64,000 nt of DNA from UBA10107 sp963835585 (GTDB taxonomy: Archaea > Nanobdellota > Nanobdellia > Woesearchaeales > UBA10107). Shown here piece after piece: positions 27,096 through 34,988 of the stretch. Under the pieces are notes generated by a model. The model saw only the letters and a program-made list of their open reading frames with translations, ran no database searches and was not told the DNA's origin. The position numbers and the translations under genes are program-made. The stretch covers positions 124,001-188,000 of the forward strand of contig CAWIGF010000003.1 in NCBI GenBank assembly GCA_963835585.1, read 5' to 3'. Each line of letters opens with the position of its first letter. Position 1 is the stretch's first letter.

Positions 27096-28109
27096 ATGAA
27101 AGAACCAAAAAAGGAAGAACAACCAAAGAACGATGAAGATACGGAAATGGGTAAAGACGTTGATGCATATTTCGATAAATTTACACATGACCTTAGAGAT
27201 TTTTTCGGAGGATCAGGGATAAGAACAAATTACCCTAACGCCTTAAAATCAAAATATTATCAATCTTTTTATTCGGAATTGGCCCGTGCTAAGGCAAATG
27301 AAGCAATCCCGAAAGATTTCTTTAAGAGAATAAATGCTGATAAAGTTCGCAAAAATTTTGCGGATGCATTGAAATATAACGTGACTGATGAGGTTCTCTC
27401 GCTCGCCACCAGAAAACTGACCAACAGAATAAATTATGTCATGTATGAGATTGGTGATAAAAAAGAAGATCCAAAGCAACTGGAAGAAGCATTAAATGAT
27501 TTACAGACTTATACATTCAATTATATTGTTAATGGAGAATTCAGAAAATCCGAAGATGATGTAAAAACTGAACAAGCTGTAGTTAAGGATTTGGAAAGCA
27601 GATTAAAAGCAGAGAAGCAACATTCAGAAAGAATTTCTGAACTTTACCGATCCAAACCAAAAGGATCAACAAAAAAAGGATTATTTTTGGGATTTGTAAC
27701 AGCAGGCGCAATAGGAACTGCAGTGCTTTACTATGCATGCAAAAACGGAACATTGGGTAAATTCACAGACGATTACTGCGGTGGATGCGGAAAACCAGTA
27801 GTACCAATAGCAACACCATATTCATCTCCAACACCGATCCCTTACACACCAACTGTTTCAGTGCCAACATCAGTACCAACTCCAACAGTTCAACCAGCTC
27901 CAACTTACACACCAGTTCCAAAAAAACCAAAACTAACTCCCGGTAAGAAACCAAAGAAACCAAAGAAAATAACGCAAGTTGCACCACCACAAGTAGAGCA
28001 ACCTGCACAACCAGTACCAACAGTAGCACAACCAGCGCCATCTAACAATGGTTTTATTATGGATGAACCAGTTACTTTCAAAACTAAAAAATCAAAGCCA
28101 GCTAATTAA
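27096..28109 (+). CDS. Single-span membrane protein with outer Pro/Lys-rich tail (TonB-like layout)
   Basis: No family is recognised. Residues 1-190 are charged and mostly helical, and should lie in the cytoplasm. After the basic stretch KPKGSTKKG, one helix (about 196-216, FLGFVTAGAIGTAVLYYA) spans the membrane. Outside follow YCGGCG (Cys228 and Cys231) and about 100 residues rich in Pro, Thr and Val, then Lys-Pro blocks (KKPKLTPGKKPKKPKK). This layout recalls bacterial TonB, with a membrane anchor and an extended X-Pro/Lys-Pro rod, though the TonB C-terminal fold is not seen and the cytoplasmic part is much larger. ATG 27096 is chosen over TTG 27081. The gene is followed after 12 nt by an exported barrel-like protein with a strong GGAGG site, so the two probably work together in the envelope. 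Confidence 0.55.
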   Translation: MKEPKKEEQPKNDEDTEMGKDVDAYFDKFTHDLRDFFGGSGIRTNYPNALKSKYYQSFYSELARAKANEAIPKDFFKRINADKVRKNFADALKYNVTDEVLSLATRKLTNRINYVMYEIGDKKEDPKQLEEALNDLQTYTFNYIVNGEFRKSEDDVKTEQAVVKDLESRLKAEKQHSERISELYRSKPKGSTKKGLFLGFVTAGAIGTAVLYYACKNGTLGKFTDDYCGGCGKPVVPIATPYSSPTPIPYTPTVSVPTSVPTPTVQPAPTYTPVPKKPKLTPGKKPKKPKKITQVAPPQVEQPAQPVPTVAQPAPSNNGFIMDEPVTFKTKKSKPAN

Positions 28110-28121
28110 TCGGAGGAAAAA

Positions 28122-29147
28122 ATGAAACAACTTTCAAAAAAGGCAAAATCATTTTTAGGGGCATTAGCTCTATCTACAGGACTTTATGCACTGCCTGTCG
28201 TAGGAAATGCACAGACTGCAAGTACAACGCCTGTTCAAGCAAATAGGCCAAATATGGCAGGAACTTTGATCATATACAGACAAAATGGTCAAGATTATCA
28301 GAGTCCTTCTACTGTTATGGTTGAGACAGGACATATGCAACCAGTAGTTCTAGAGGCAGTAGAAGATGCTCAAAGCAATACGCAGAATGCAGCATCAATA
28401 CCTACGACTCCTTTTTACTTTAACAACGTACGTGCTGGATTAGAGCATGACGCTATATACCAGAATGTCCCGGTATTCAACGATAACGGGATCAAAGTAA
28501 GCAACTCAAATTTAACACAAACTTCAGATGTTGATGCAGCAGAAGTACAAGGAAGATTACCTATTGGAAATGCTCTCGGAGCTAGGCCTTTTGGAACTGA
28601 ATGGTTTGGCGAATATGATCTTCAAGGAAAATGCGATATAAGTGGAAATAAACCATGGGGTGGAAATGCATACGCTCTTTTGGGATTAAAATTGGGACAA
28701 GCAGCACTTGCAGTAGGAGCAGCAGGTGTAGGAACGGATTCCAATACATATAATATGCTAGAAACAGGACCAGCCGCAGAACTCATCTACAGACCTAATT
28801 CAGCAACAGAGTTTTCAACCCTCGTTGAGTTAATGAATGGAACACTTAATCAATCAAACGGAACAAAATCAAATTCAAATATAGATGAATTTGCATTTAA
28901 ATGGAAAAATGCAATCGACAATAAATCACGGATTGAATTTATTATAAAATATTTGGAAAGCACGCAGAACAATGTTACATTAGGACAGTTTAGTGCGGAA
29001 CCTACTGTTTTCTGGTATCCACTTGGCGGCAAACTAACTGGTCTTGGCTTTTACTTAGGAGCAAGTGGGGAAAAACTTACAGGCGGTCTAAATGGGACTA
29101 ATGAATATGGATTTGGCTTGAAAGGGGGCCTTGAGTTCCAATTATAA
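28122..29147 (+). CDS. Exported beta-rich protein, possibly barrel-forming
   Basis: A 341-residue protein with a signal peptide: basic KKAK, hydrophobic core, and a likely cut after VVGNA (about residue 30). No membrane helix follows. The second half alternates polar and hydrophobic residues in short strands (TEFSTLVELM, RIEFIIKYLES, GFYLGASGEKL), with glycine-rich turns, and ends in FGLKGGLEFQL. That is how bacterial outer-membrane barrels look, including the terminal strand. Archaea normally lack an outer membrane, so this may be a secreted beta protein of the surface layer. It has a clear ATCGGAGG ribosome site and follows the TonB-like-layout gene. The family is not recognised. Confidence 0.5.
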   Translation: MKQLSKKAKSFLGALALSTGLYALPVVGNAQTASTTPVQANRPNMAGTLIIYRQNGQDYQSPSTVMVETGHMQPVVLEAVEDAQSNTQNAASIPTTPFYFNNVRAGLEHDAIYQNVPVFNDNGIKVSNSNLTQTSDVDAAEVQGRLPIGNALGARPFGTEWFGEYDLQGKCDISGNKPWGGNAYALLGLKLGQAALAVGAAGVGTDSNTYNMLETGPAAELIYRPNSATEFSTLVELMNGTLNQSNGTKSNSNIDEFAFKWKNAIDNKSRIEFIIKYLESTQNNVTLGQFSAEPTVFWYPLGGKLTGLGFYLGASGEKLTGGLNGTNEYGFGLKGGLEFQL

Positions 29148-29161
29148 TTGTACAAGGTTTT

Positions 29162-31720
29162 ATGATGAAAACAAACTCATTTAGGATTTTTGTATTAATC
29201 TTGGCAATGCTTCTTGCATCTCAGGCAAGTGTATTTGCTGATTCTGTCGTTCAGGTTAATCAGAATGCTTCAGTAATAACAAATCTTGTTTGCACTACAA
29301 ATTCAAACTACAATGTTCAATGGATTGTAAACGGTATTGCACAGCCGCAATTCCAGAACCAAAGAACAATATCCCATACTTTCTTGAAGAAAGGACAAGT
29401 ATGGACATGCCAAGCGCTTTCTTTAACGTATGATATAAATGGTATTCTGATTACTCAATTGGAGGGCAGCGCAACGGTAACAATAAAGAATGTGCCACCT
29501 CAAATAATTTCTATACCAGTTCTTACAGGAACGGTCAGCAATACTTACACATATGATGTCAAGGCAATTGACGCAGACGGCGATTCACTCTCGTATTTAC
29601 TGATCACAACGATTTCAGGAATGTCAATCAATTCAAATACAGGAGTGGTTTCTTGGGTTCCAAATGCAACAGGTCTATACCCAGTTACTGTCGGGGTAAC
29701 TGATGGAACTGACACAACAACACAACCATTCACAATAAACGTAACACAAACATCCTCATCTCTTTCCGTAAATGCTAATGCAAATCCATCATTAGGAACA
29801 GCACCATTAACAGTTGATTTCACATCAAACGTGACTGGGGGGGTAGGTCCATATAACTATTCATGGGACTTTTTCAATAATGGAACCTATGAATTATTTA
29901 TTCAAAATCCAACTTACACATACACACAAAATGGAACATACACAGCGAGAGTTGTTGTATCAGACTCAGCACATCATATTGCATCAAAAACGATAACAAT
30001 CATAGTAACTCCACAGCAACAGCAAAATTCTTTGAATGTTACTGCAAGTGCAAATCCATCATTAGGAACAGCACCATTAACAGTTGATTTTACAGCAACT
30101 CCAAATGGCGGAACAGAAATTTACACAAGTTATTTATGGAGTTTCGGAGACGGAATTCAAGCAACAGGACAGAATCCAAATTACACATATACATATACAC
30201 ATGCCGGAACTTTCAATGCAACAGTAACTGTCATAGATTCAGCTTCACACTCTGCAACTGCAAATGTTACGGTAACTGTAACTGCGCAGCAAATTCCTTT
30301 AAAAGTAAGTGCAGTTGCAACAGTCACAGGACCATTAACTGCAGCTTTCACGGCAACTCCAAATGGCGGAACTGGAGATTACGTAAGCTATTCATGGAAC
30401 TTTGGAGACGGACACACATCAACATCCCAAAATACAACACATTCATACGCAAATGCTGGAACTTACAATGCAACAATCACTGTCACTGATTCAGCTTTGA
30501 ACACAGTAACATCATCTGTACTTGTCACAGTAACTGCACAAGGAACTCCTTTGTCTATTGTTTTATTGACTCAAACACAAACTTCAGGAGTAGTACCTCT
30601 ATCAGTCTCATTTAGTGTAACTGTGGAGGGCGGCACGGCTCCATACAATTATTCATGGGATTTTGGGGATGGAACCGGAAACACATTAACATCTTGGGAT
30701 CCAAATCATACATATGAACTGTCAGGAAAATATTATGCGACTGTAACAGTCAGGGACTCCGCTTCTAATGTCACTTCAGCGACATCAGAGCAAATTACTG
30801 TAGTGAATCAGAGCAATACGTTTGTACCTTCATTTAACACAACTGCTTGCCCTAATGCTGTCGCAAATCAGTCGTATTCATGCACAGTCTATGCAACAGG
30901 GATCAATACAGTGTATTCATTACAGAACGCTCCTTCGTCAATGTCAATCAATTCGGCATCTGGAGTTATCACATGGTCGCCAACAGATTCAGACGTTGGA
31001 ACAGTTACATTTATTGTAGTAGCTACAAATCCAGCTAATGGTTTGTATGCAGATCAATTTTTCACAATTAATGTAGCTTCAGAATCAGAAACAACTACTA
31101 CAAATACGAACAAATACGATTTGGTCGTCGATTCCATTAGTTTTGATCCTCAAGATGCCCAATCAGGTCAATCTTTGATAGCATATTTGAATCTTTACAA
31201 TCAAGGAACATATTCACTTAATGATGTAATAATCACTGCTACAATAAGTGAATTGGGATTCCAACAGCAATCAGACCAATTCAATATCGGCTCGGGTGAT
31301 ACGTCTTCACAGACAATGCAACTTGATCTTCCTGCAAACATAAATCCAGGATACTATATGATTGATTTTACAATAAAAGACAGTAACAATCATGTTGACG
31401 TTGAAACATATCGTGAAATCATGATCAATGGAGCACAATCAGTTATTTCAAGCTCAACACAATCTGCTGAATCATCTTACAATGCAGCAAACTCAGCACA
31501 AAACAATCAAAGTAATTTGATTGCTGAAGCATCATTGACGGGTTACCAGCCGCCAGTACAGAGCATACCGCAAGCAGATTGGACAGGCATATGGGCTGTT
31601 GTAATTATTTTCCTTGTTTTGCTTGGATTAGTTATCTTCATAGCTCGAAAGATCCTTAAGGAGAATCAGGATCAGGCAAACAAAGTCAATATAACTTCTC
31701 TAGATAATGAGATGATATGA
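29162..31720 (+). CDS. PKD-repeat cell-surface protein
   Basis: An 852-residue exported protein. A signal peptide (RIFVLILAMLLASQASVFA) is followed by an Ig-like putative-Ig domain (about 120-200), four PKD domains (about 200-560, each with a W.F.DG or WDFGDG core and a GTY.ATV strand), a second Ig-like domain (about 570-645), a CARDB-like domain (about 655-755), a Ser/Gln/Asn-rich stalk and a C-terminal helix with a basic end (IARKILKEN). It is therefore anchored with its bulk outside. Many N-x-S/T sequons (NYSW, NATV, NTTH) make it a probable AglB substrate. It may act as a surface fibre, adhesin or S-layer part. Start is the tandem ATG ATG at 29162-29167. Confidence 0.85.
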   Translation: MMKTNSFRIFVLILAMLLASQASVFADSVVQVNQNASVITNLVCTTNSNYNVQWIVNGIAQPQFQNQRTISHTFLKKGQVWTCQALSLTYDINGILITQLEGSATVTIKNVPPQIISIPVLTGTVSNTYTYDVKAIDADGDSLSYLLITTISGMSINSNTGVVSWVPNATGLYPVTVGVTDGTDTTTQPFTINVTQTSSSLSVNANANPSLGTAPLTVDFTSNVTGGVGPYNYSWDFFNNGTYELFIQNPTYTYTQNGTYTARVVVSDSAHHIASKTITIIVTPQQQQNSLNVTASANPSLGTAPLTVDFTATPNGGTEIYTSYLWSFGDGIQATGQNPNYTYTYTHAGTFNATVTVIDSASHSATANVTVTVTAQQIPLKVSAVATVTGPLTAAFTATPNGGTGDYVSYSWNFGDGHTSTSQNTTHSYANAGTYNATITVTDSALNTVTSSVLVTVTAQGTPLSIVLLTQTQTSGVVPLSVSFSVTVEGGTAPYNYSWDFGDGTGNTLTSWDPNHTYELSGKYYATVTVRDSASNVTSATSEQITVVNQSNTFVPSFNTTACPNAVANQSYSCTVYATGINTVYSLQNAPSSMSINSASGVITWSPTDSDVGTVTFIVVATNPANGLYADQFFTINVASESETTTTNTNKYDLVVDSISFDPQDAQSGQSLIAYLNLYNQGTYSLNDVIITATISELGFQQQSDQFNIGSGDTSSQTMQLDLPANINPGYYMIDFTIKDSNNHVDVETYREIMINGAQSVISSSTQSAESSYNAANSAQNNQSNLIAEASLTGYQPPVQSIPQADWTGIWAVVIIFLVLLGLVIFIARKILKENQDQANKVNITSLDNEMI
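29780..29820 (+). repeat. Identical 41-bp direct repeat, copy 1 (PKD domain 1)
   Basis: Matches 30050-30090 base for base and encodes the ANPSLGTAPLTVDF start of a PKD domain. Identity including third codon positions points to a recent domain duplication or gene conversion. Confidence 0.85.
30050..30090 (+). repeat. Identical 41-bp direct repeat, copy 2 (PKD domain 2)
   Basis: Second copy of the repeat at 29780-29820, 270 bp downstream, in the same reading frame. The distance equals 90 codons, one PKD unit. Confidence 0.85.
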
Positions 31721-31789
31721 AATGGCACCTATGAAAGTTGCACCAAAATCTAATTAATTCCGTTACTACTGACCAATGCTCAATAACCG

Positions 31790-31806
31790 AAAGGTTTATA
31801 TAGTGG
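31790..31806 (+). promoter_or_regulatory. Strong archaeal promoter (BRE/TATA)
   Basis: CGAAAGGTTTATATAG shares GAAAGGTTTATATAG with the element at 26996. The message would have a leader of about 65-70 nt and a TTGGAGGAG ribosome site before ATG 31895, which fits a highly expressed surface protein. Confidence 0.68.
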
Positions 31807-31894
31807 CAGTCAATACAGATGCTAAAAATTGGGGGTCTAGACGAAACTTAGATGTCAAAATCAAAGTCACTAACTATGTTTGGAGGAGTAAAAC

Positions 31895-33220
31895 ATGAAT
31901 AAGACAATGAAAGCAATGGGTTTGTTTGCACTTTTGCTATGTGCTGTATTCGGCGCAGTTGTAAGTGCACACGCGTCATTAGACTACTTTAATGTAAGTC
32001 TGACTGATGTAAAGGTAGGTGGAAATGATTTGAATGCTAATCAAGCATTGACTACTCAAGTAGACAGAAACTCCCAATTGCAAGTGGCAGTAACACTCCA
32101 AACAGACAATTCTACTTCAGAAAATAATGTGGTTGTGACCGCTTTCCTAACAGGAGCACAGGACCAGATATCTGATTCAACTCAGGCGTTTGACGTTCAA
32201 CCAAACACAATCTACAACGAAGATCTTACTTTGAATGTTCCACAGCGAACGCAGAGCGGCGACTATCAATTAAGAGTCGATGTTGCAAGCCCAAATAGCG
32301 CGACGGAATCGTTCTATTACCCACTAATTATAGCACCATTGAGCCATAGCGTTCAAATTAAGGACGTAATCCTTTCACCAAATGACCAAGTCATCGCAGG
32401 AAGATCATTGGTGGCAACAGTACGTGTCAAGAATTACGGACAGAATAATGAAAATGACGTCAAAGTCGTCGTAAGTATGCCTGATTTCGGAGTTCAAGAA
32501 ACAAGCTATATCGACCAGATACAGCCTGATTTCTCTCAATCATCTGATGAGATGCTTTTGAGAATACCTGCAAACGCACAGACTGGAACATACAATGTCG
32601 ATACGACAGTTTACTATAACGATGGAGATTCACAAACGACATCCACAAACACAATCAATGTTGTTGCAAATCCTCAGGCAGTGCAAGCTGTAACAGGAAC
32701 AACGACAAGTACAACTGCATCTACTACACCAACTACAATAGCTGTAGGTCCTCAAACACAGACTACAGAACAAGGAGTTAATGGAGCTGTTTACCAATTG
32801 ACAATCACAAATGGACAAAGCACATCACAGACATACACTTTGACTCCTACTGGAACAGATGGCTGGGCAACAGCTAAATTGAGCCCATCAAATGTTATTG
32901 TTGTAAATCCAGGACAGTCAATGCAAGCGTATGTATATGTCGCAGCAAACGAACAAGCAACTGTTGGCCAGCATGTATTTGACCTTTCAGTATCAACTGC
33001 AGATGGAACTGTTGTTCAACAGATACCATTCACGACTGATGTTATTGCAAGTTCAAGCAACACTGCATGGAACGGCGTCAAGAATGTTCTTGAAGTCGGA
33101 GTTGTAATCCTTGTAATATTGATCGTCATCCTTGGCCTCGTTGTCTTATACCAACGAAGAACTAAAGGAACGACAGCAACAAAAGTAGAAGATGAGCAGA
33201 TAGCTCAGACTTACTACTAA
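31895..33220 (+). CDS. S-layer-like exported protein with CARDB-type domains
   Basis: A 441-residue protein with a signal peptide (residues 1-27, ending VVSAHA), two CARDB/NEAT-like beta domains (about 30-145 and 148-255), a Thr-rich linker (TGTTTSTTASTTPTT), a third Ig-like beta domain (about 285-385) and a C-terminal helix (VLEVGVVILVILIVILGLV) with a basic cytoplasmic end. The second domain resembles the CARDB-like domain of the PKD protein upstream (both have PDFG or LGFQ and PANxxxGxY). A strong promoter and Shine-Dalgarno site suggest abundant expression. It is probably a major surface protein decorated by AglB. Confidence 0.75.
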   Translation: MNKTMKAMGLFALLLCAVFGAVVSAHASLDYFNVSLTDVKVGGNDLNANQALTTQVDRNSQLQVAVTLQTDNSTSENNVVVTAFLTGAQDQISDSTQAFDVQPNTIYNEDLTLNVPQRTQSGDYQLRVDVASPNSATESFYYPLIIAPLSHSVQIKDVILSPNDQVIAGRSLVATVRVKNYGQNNENDVKVVVSMPDFGVQETSYIDQIQPDFSQSSDEMLLRIPANAQTGTYNVDTTVYYNDGDSQTTSTNTINVVANPQAVQAVTGTTTSTTASTTPTTIAVGPQTQTTEQGVNGAVYQLTITNGQSTSQTYTLTPTGTDGWATAKLSPSNVIVVNPGQSMQAYVYVAANEQATVGQHVFDLSVSTADGTVVQQIPFTTDVIASSSNTAWNGVKNVLEVGVVILVILIVILGLVVLYQRRTKGTTATKVEDEQIAQTYY

Positions 33221-33238
33221 TTTTTTATTTTTTAATTA
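33221..33238 (+). terminator. T-rich terminator after the S-layer-like gene
   Basis: A run TTTTTTATTTTTTAATT directly after the stop codon is a typical archaeal oligo-T termination signal. No stem-loop is needed. Confidence 0.55.
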
Positions 33239-33270
33239 AGTTTAAATAAACTAAAACACAGATAGTCAAC

Positions 33271-33630
33271 ATGACAAAAACAGTAATTCCTCATACCAAT
33301 ATAGTCGAAGCTTTTCTTGGAATAATGTATGAATTTGCGGGAGTTAGTGAAAGGGGCTTCAAAAAAGTTTCACGCCAAATAGAAAATAGTTGCAAAGATA
33401 TGAAAGAAGCTTCAAAATTCGTGTCTATCATGCCAGAATGTGCAATAGGGTTAAGCGCACTTACTGATGGTATCAATCGCGGAAGTTTGCTTGAAGGTTT
33501 GGCTGGAGCATATATTCTTGGAAGTTCGATGGGACGAGCGTATCAAAACTTCATATCGCATCCGAAAAGATACGTACCTTCCATTCAAGGCAGAGTGTTG
33601 GAAACAATTACTGCCCCAATTTTTAGATAG
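33271..33630 (+). CDS. Hypothetical protein, 119 residues
   Basis: Not recognised. The protein is mainly helical and mildly basic, with a weakly hydrophobic, Gly/Ala-rich middle (IGLSALTDGI, LLEGLAGAYILGSSMG) that could be an amphipathic helical hairpin. No signal peptide. A TATA box (GTTTAAATAAAC) about 30 bp upstream of ATG 33271 implies a leaderless message, which supports that it is a real gene. It stands between the S-layer-like gene and the two small SWIB-like genes. Confidence 0.55.
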   Translation: MTKTVIPHTNIVEAFLGIMYEFAGVSERGFKKVSRQIENSCKDMKEASKFVSIMPECAIGLSALTDGINRGSLLEGLAGAYILGSSMGRAYQNFISHPKRYVPSIQGRVLETITAPIFR

Positions 33631-33703
33631 TCTCAATTAATTTCTCATAATAAATAAAGAATTCAATCAGCGAGAATTAAAAAAATAAAAAATTAATGAA
33701 GAA

Positions 33704-33865
33704 TTACTTCTTCATCAATCCGCCATGAGCGCTTTTAACATGTTTCCATATCTTTTTCGTCATATCTGATGGGCCCATCGCTGATGATCCCATAACATCT
33801 TTCATTGAACAGTCGCATTTTGCGAATGAAACTGTCATACCACCGAAAGGTTTTCTTGCTACCAT
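33704..33865 (-). CDS. Mini SWIB-like protein, divergent paralogue
   Basis: A 53-residue protein starting MVARKPFGGMTVSF, almost the same opening as the neighbouring gene (MARKPFGGMT). It then has KCDCSM, GSSAMGPSDMTKKIWKHVK and a short basic tail. The MTKKIW core matches the SWIB/MDM2 helix TKKLWAYIK, but the AYI is changed to KHV, and two Cys have been gained. A good ribosome site (GAGGTAAC) is placed 8 nt before the ATG. SWIB domains mediate protein contacts in chromatin and nucleoid proteins; with only half the usual ~75 residues, the function here is open. Confidence 0.65.
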   Translation of the reverse strand: MVARKPFGGMTVSFAKCDCSMKDVMGSSAMGPSDMTKKIWKHVKSAHGGLMKK

Positions 33866-33916
33866 TTTTGTTACCTCGTTTTTTTGTTTTAAGAAAAAAT
33901 AAAAATTATTGAAGAT

Positions 33917-34060
33917 TTATCTCTTCAATAATTTGTTTCTTTTGATATAAGCCCAAAGCTTTTTTGTCATTGCACTTGGCGCAACAGCACCTGAACCAAT
34001 AACTTTAGCTAATGCTGCGTCTGGTTTGATTGTCATACCACCGAAAGGTTTTCTTGCCAT
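33917..34060 (-). CDS. Mini SWIB/MDM2-domain protein
   Basis: A 47-residue basic protein. After MARKPFGGMTIKPD it carries LAKVIGSGAVAPSAMTKKLW followed by AYIKRNKL, which is the N-terminal half of a SWIB domain (consensus L..ivG...l.R.evtkkLWaYIk..nL). The second half, including the helix after DP..R, is missing. The start is set at ATG 34060 with an AGAGGTGAC ribosome site; a longer in-frame start at 34105 would have no such site. A TATA box lies near 34111-34120. Together with the paralogue downstream it forms a tandem pair and could be a small DNA- or RNA-associated protein. Confidence 0.7.
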   Translation of the reverse strand: MARKPFGGMTIKPDAALAKVIGSGAVAPSAMTKKLWAYIKRNKLLKR

Positions 34061-34209
34061 TTGTTTGTCACCTCTTTTTTTAATTTCTAGAGGTAAAAAA
34101 GGCACCTTTCTTTATATATGTTTCGCATTTTAGGCCTTATTTCCCTCGGAAAACCCCATTTCTCCTCGGAAAGAGTGTATTTTTATGTTTCATACAAGCT
34201 TCAATTGCA

Positions 34210-34761
34210 TTACTGCAGAGCTTTTTTGATTTCTTCTGATGATTTTACCAAACCAAAATCTGCCATCTTATATTTTTTTCGAATCAATGCAATTTCTTTA
34301 TTTTTTGGCAATGGATGAAAATTAATATTTAAGATTTTTGAAGCCTGAATTAATTCATCATCTGTTATTGTTTTGAAAATCTTAACAAATTTATTGTTGT
34401 GTCCAATTTTTCTAAAATTTGCTTCTTTTTTTATTATCTCTTCATAAAATAATTCTGCTTCATCATTTGCTGTCCATGGAATTACGATTTTGTCATATTT
34501 TGTAAATTTCTCATTAAAAACATTTTTCGTGAACTTTCTTGTGTCTTTATGTATTTCAAGCGGAAGATCCTCTATGGCCTGCTCAAGAAACCTTCTTGTC
34601 AAAGATCCATATACAATTACTTTCTCTCCTTTTGTAAATGGGCATTCCTTGCGCAACTCCTTTTTGGCCCGTTTATAGAGTATGTCCAGAAAACACGAAG
34701 CACATAAAGCTCCGTTCTGGTACCTTACCTGCGCTTGTTTCTTGCATTTATAGCACTTCAT
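34210..34761 (-). CDS. CTU2/Ncs2-like Zn-ribbon, PP-loop-related protein
   Basis: A 183-residue protein. The N-terminus is a zinc ribbon: CYKCKK at residues 3-8 and CASCF about 15 residues later, followed by a basic helix, as in CTU1/CTU2 tRNA-thiolation proteins. The rest resembles a PP-loop fold (IVYGSLTRRFL, KIVIPWTANDEAELFYEEI, ITDDELIQASKILNINF), but the ATP-binding SGGxDS loop is absent, as in the inactive partner CTU2. It may form a complex with a Ncs6/CTU1 protein for wobble-uridine thiolation. An ACGAGG site precedes the ATG, and a palindromic operator lies 40 bp upstream. The assignment is by motif layout only. Confidence 0.5.
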   Translation of the reverse strand: MKCYKCKKQAQVRYQNGALCASCFLDILYKRAKKELRKECPFTKGEKVIVYGSLTRRFLEQAIEDLPLEIHKDTRKFTKNVFNEKFTKYDKIVIPWTANDEAELFYEEIIKKEANFRKIGHNNKFVKIFKTITDDELIQASKILNINFHPLPKNKEIALIRKKYKMADFGLVKSSEEIKKALQ

Positions 34762-34800
34762 GTGCTTGTGCTCTATTCCTCGTTAATTTAGTTTTCCATG

Positions 34801-34830
34801 TTATTTATTTTCAATATAGAATATAATTAA
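34801..34830. promoter_or_regulatory. 30-bp palindromic operator, site 3
   Basis: TTATTTATTTTC, AATATA, GAATATAATTAA: each half matches site 1 in 11 of 12 positions. It lies 40 bp upstream of the CTU2-like gene and overlaps its likely promoter. About 40 bp to the right there is also a plus-strand TATA box (34871-34880) with no clear gene behind it. Confidence 0.52.
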
Positions 34831-34852
34831 ATGAATTAATTATTTACCATTT

Positions 34853-34984
34853 TCAAATAGTAAAAATATCGAAAAGTTTATATAGAACTTTTGCATATCT
34901 TGTACAAGGGGGTTTATCACAGTCTATCACCTCTTTTCCCATGCAGATGCCTCTCACGGGGCATTTGCAGGGGTTTGAATTCAA
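34853..34984 (-). CDS. Possible small Cys-rich protein (43 residues)
   Basis: Directly after the S16 protease stop, a frame starting with TTG 34984 encodes a 43-residue protein with five Cys (NPCKCPVRGIC, IDCDKPPCTRY) and a mixed hydrophobic tail. The Cys spacing could bind a metal. There is no ATG at a useful place and no ribosome site, and the same stretch on the other strand forms a hairpin, so coding is uncertain. Confidence 0.25.
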   Translation of the reverse strand: MNSNPCKCPVRGICMGKEVIDCDKPPCTRYAKVLYKLFDIFTI

Positions 34985-34988
34985 AGAA

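Noticed and set aside
34960..34985. T-arm-like GGGTTTGAATTC suggesting a tRNA
   Set aside because: No acceptor stem, anticodon arm or D arm can be built around it.
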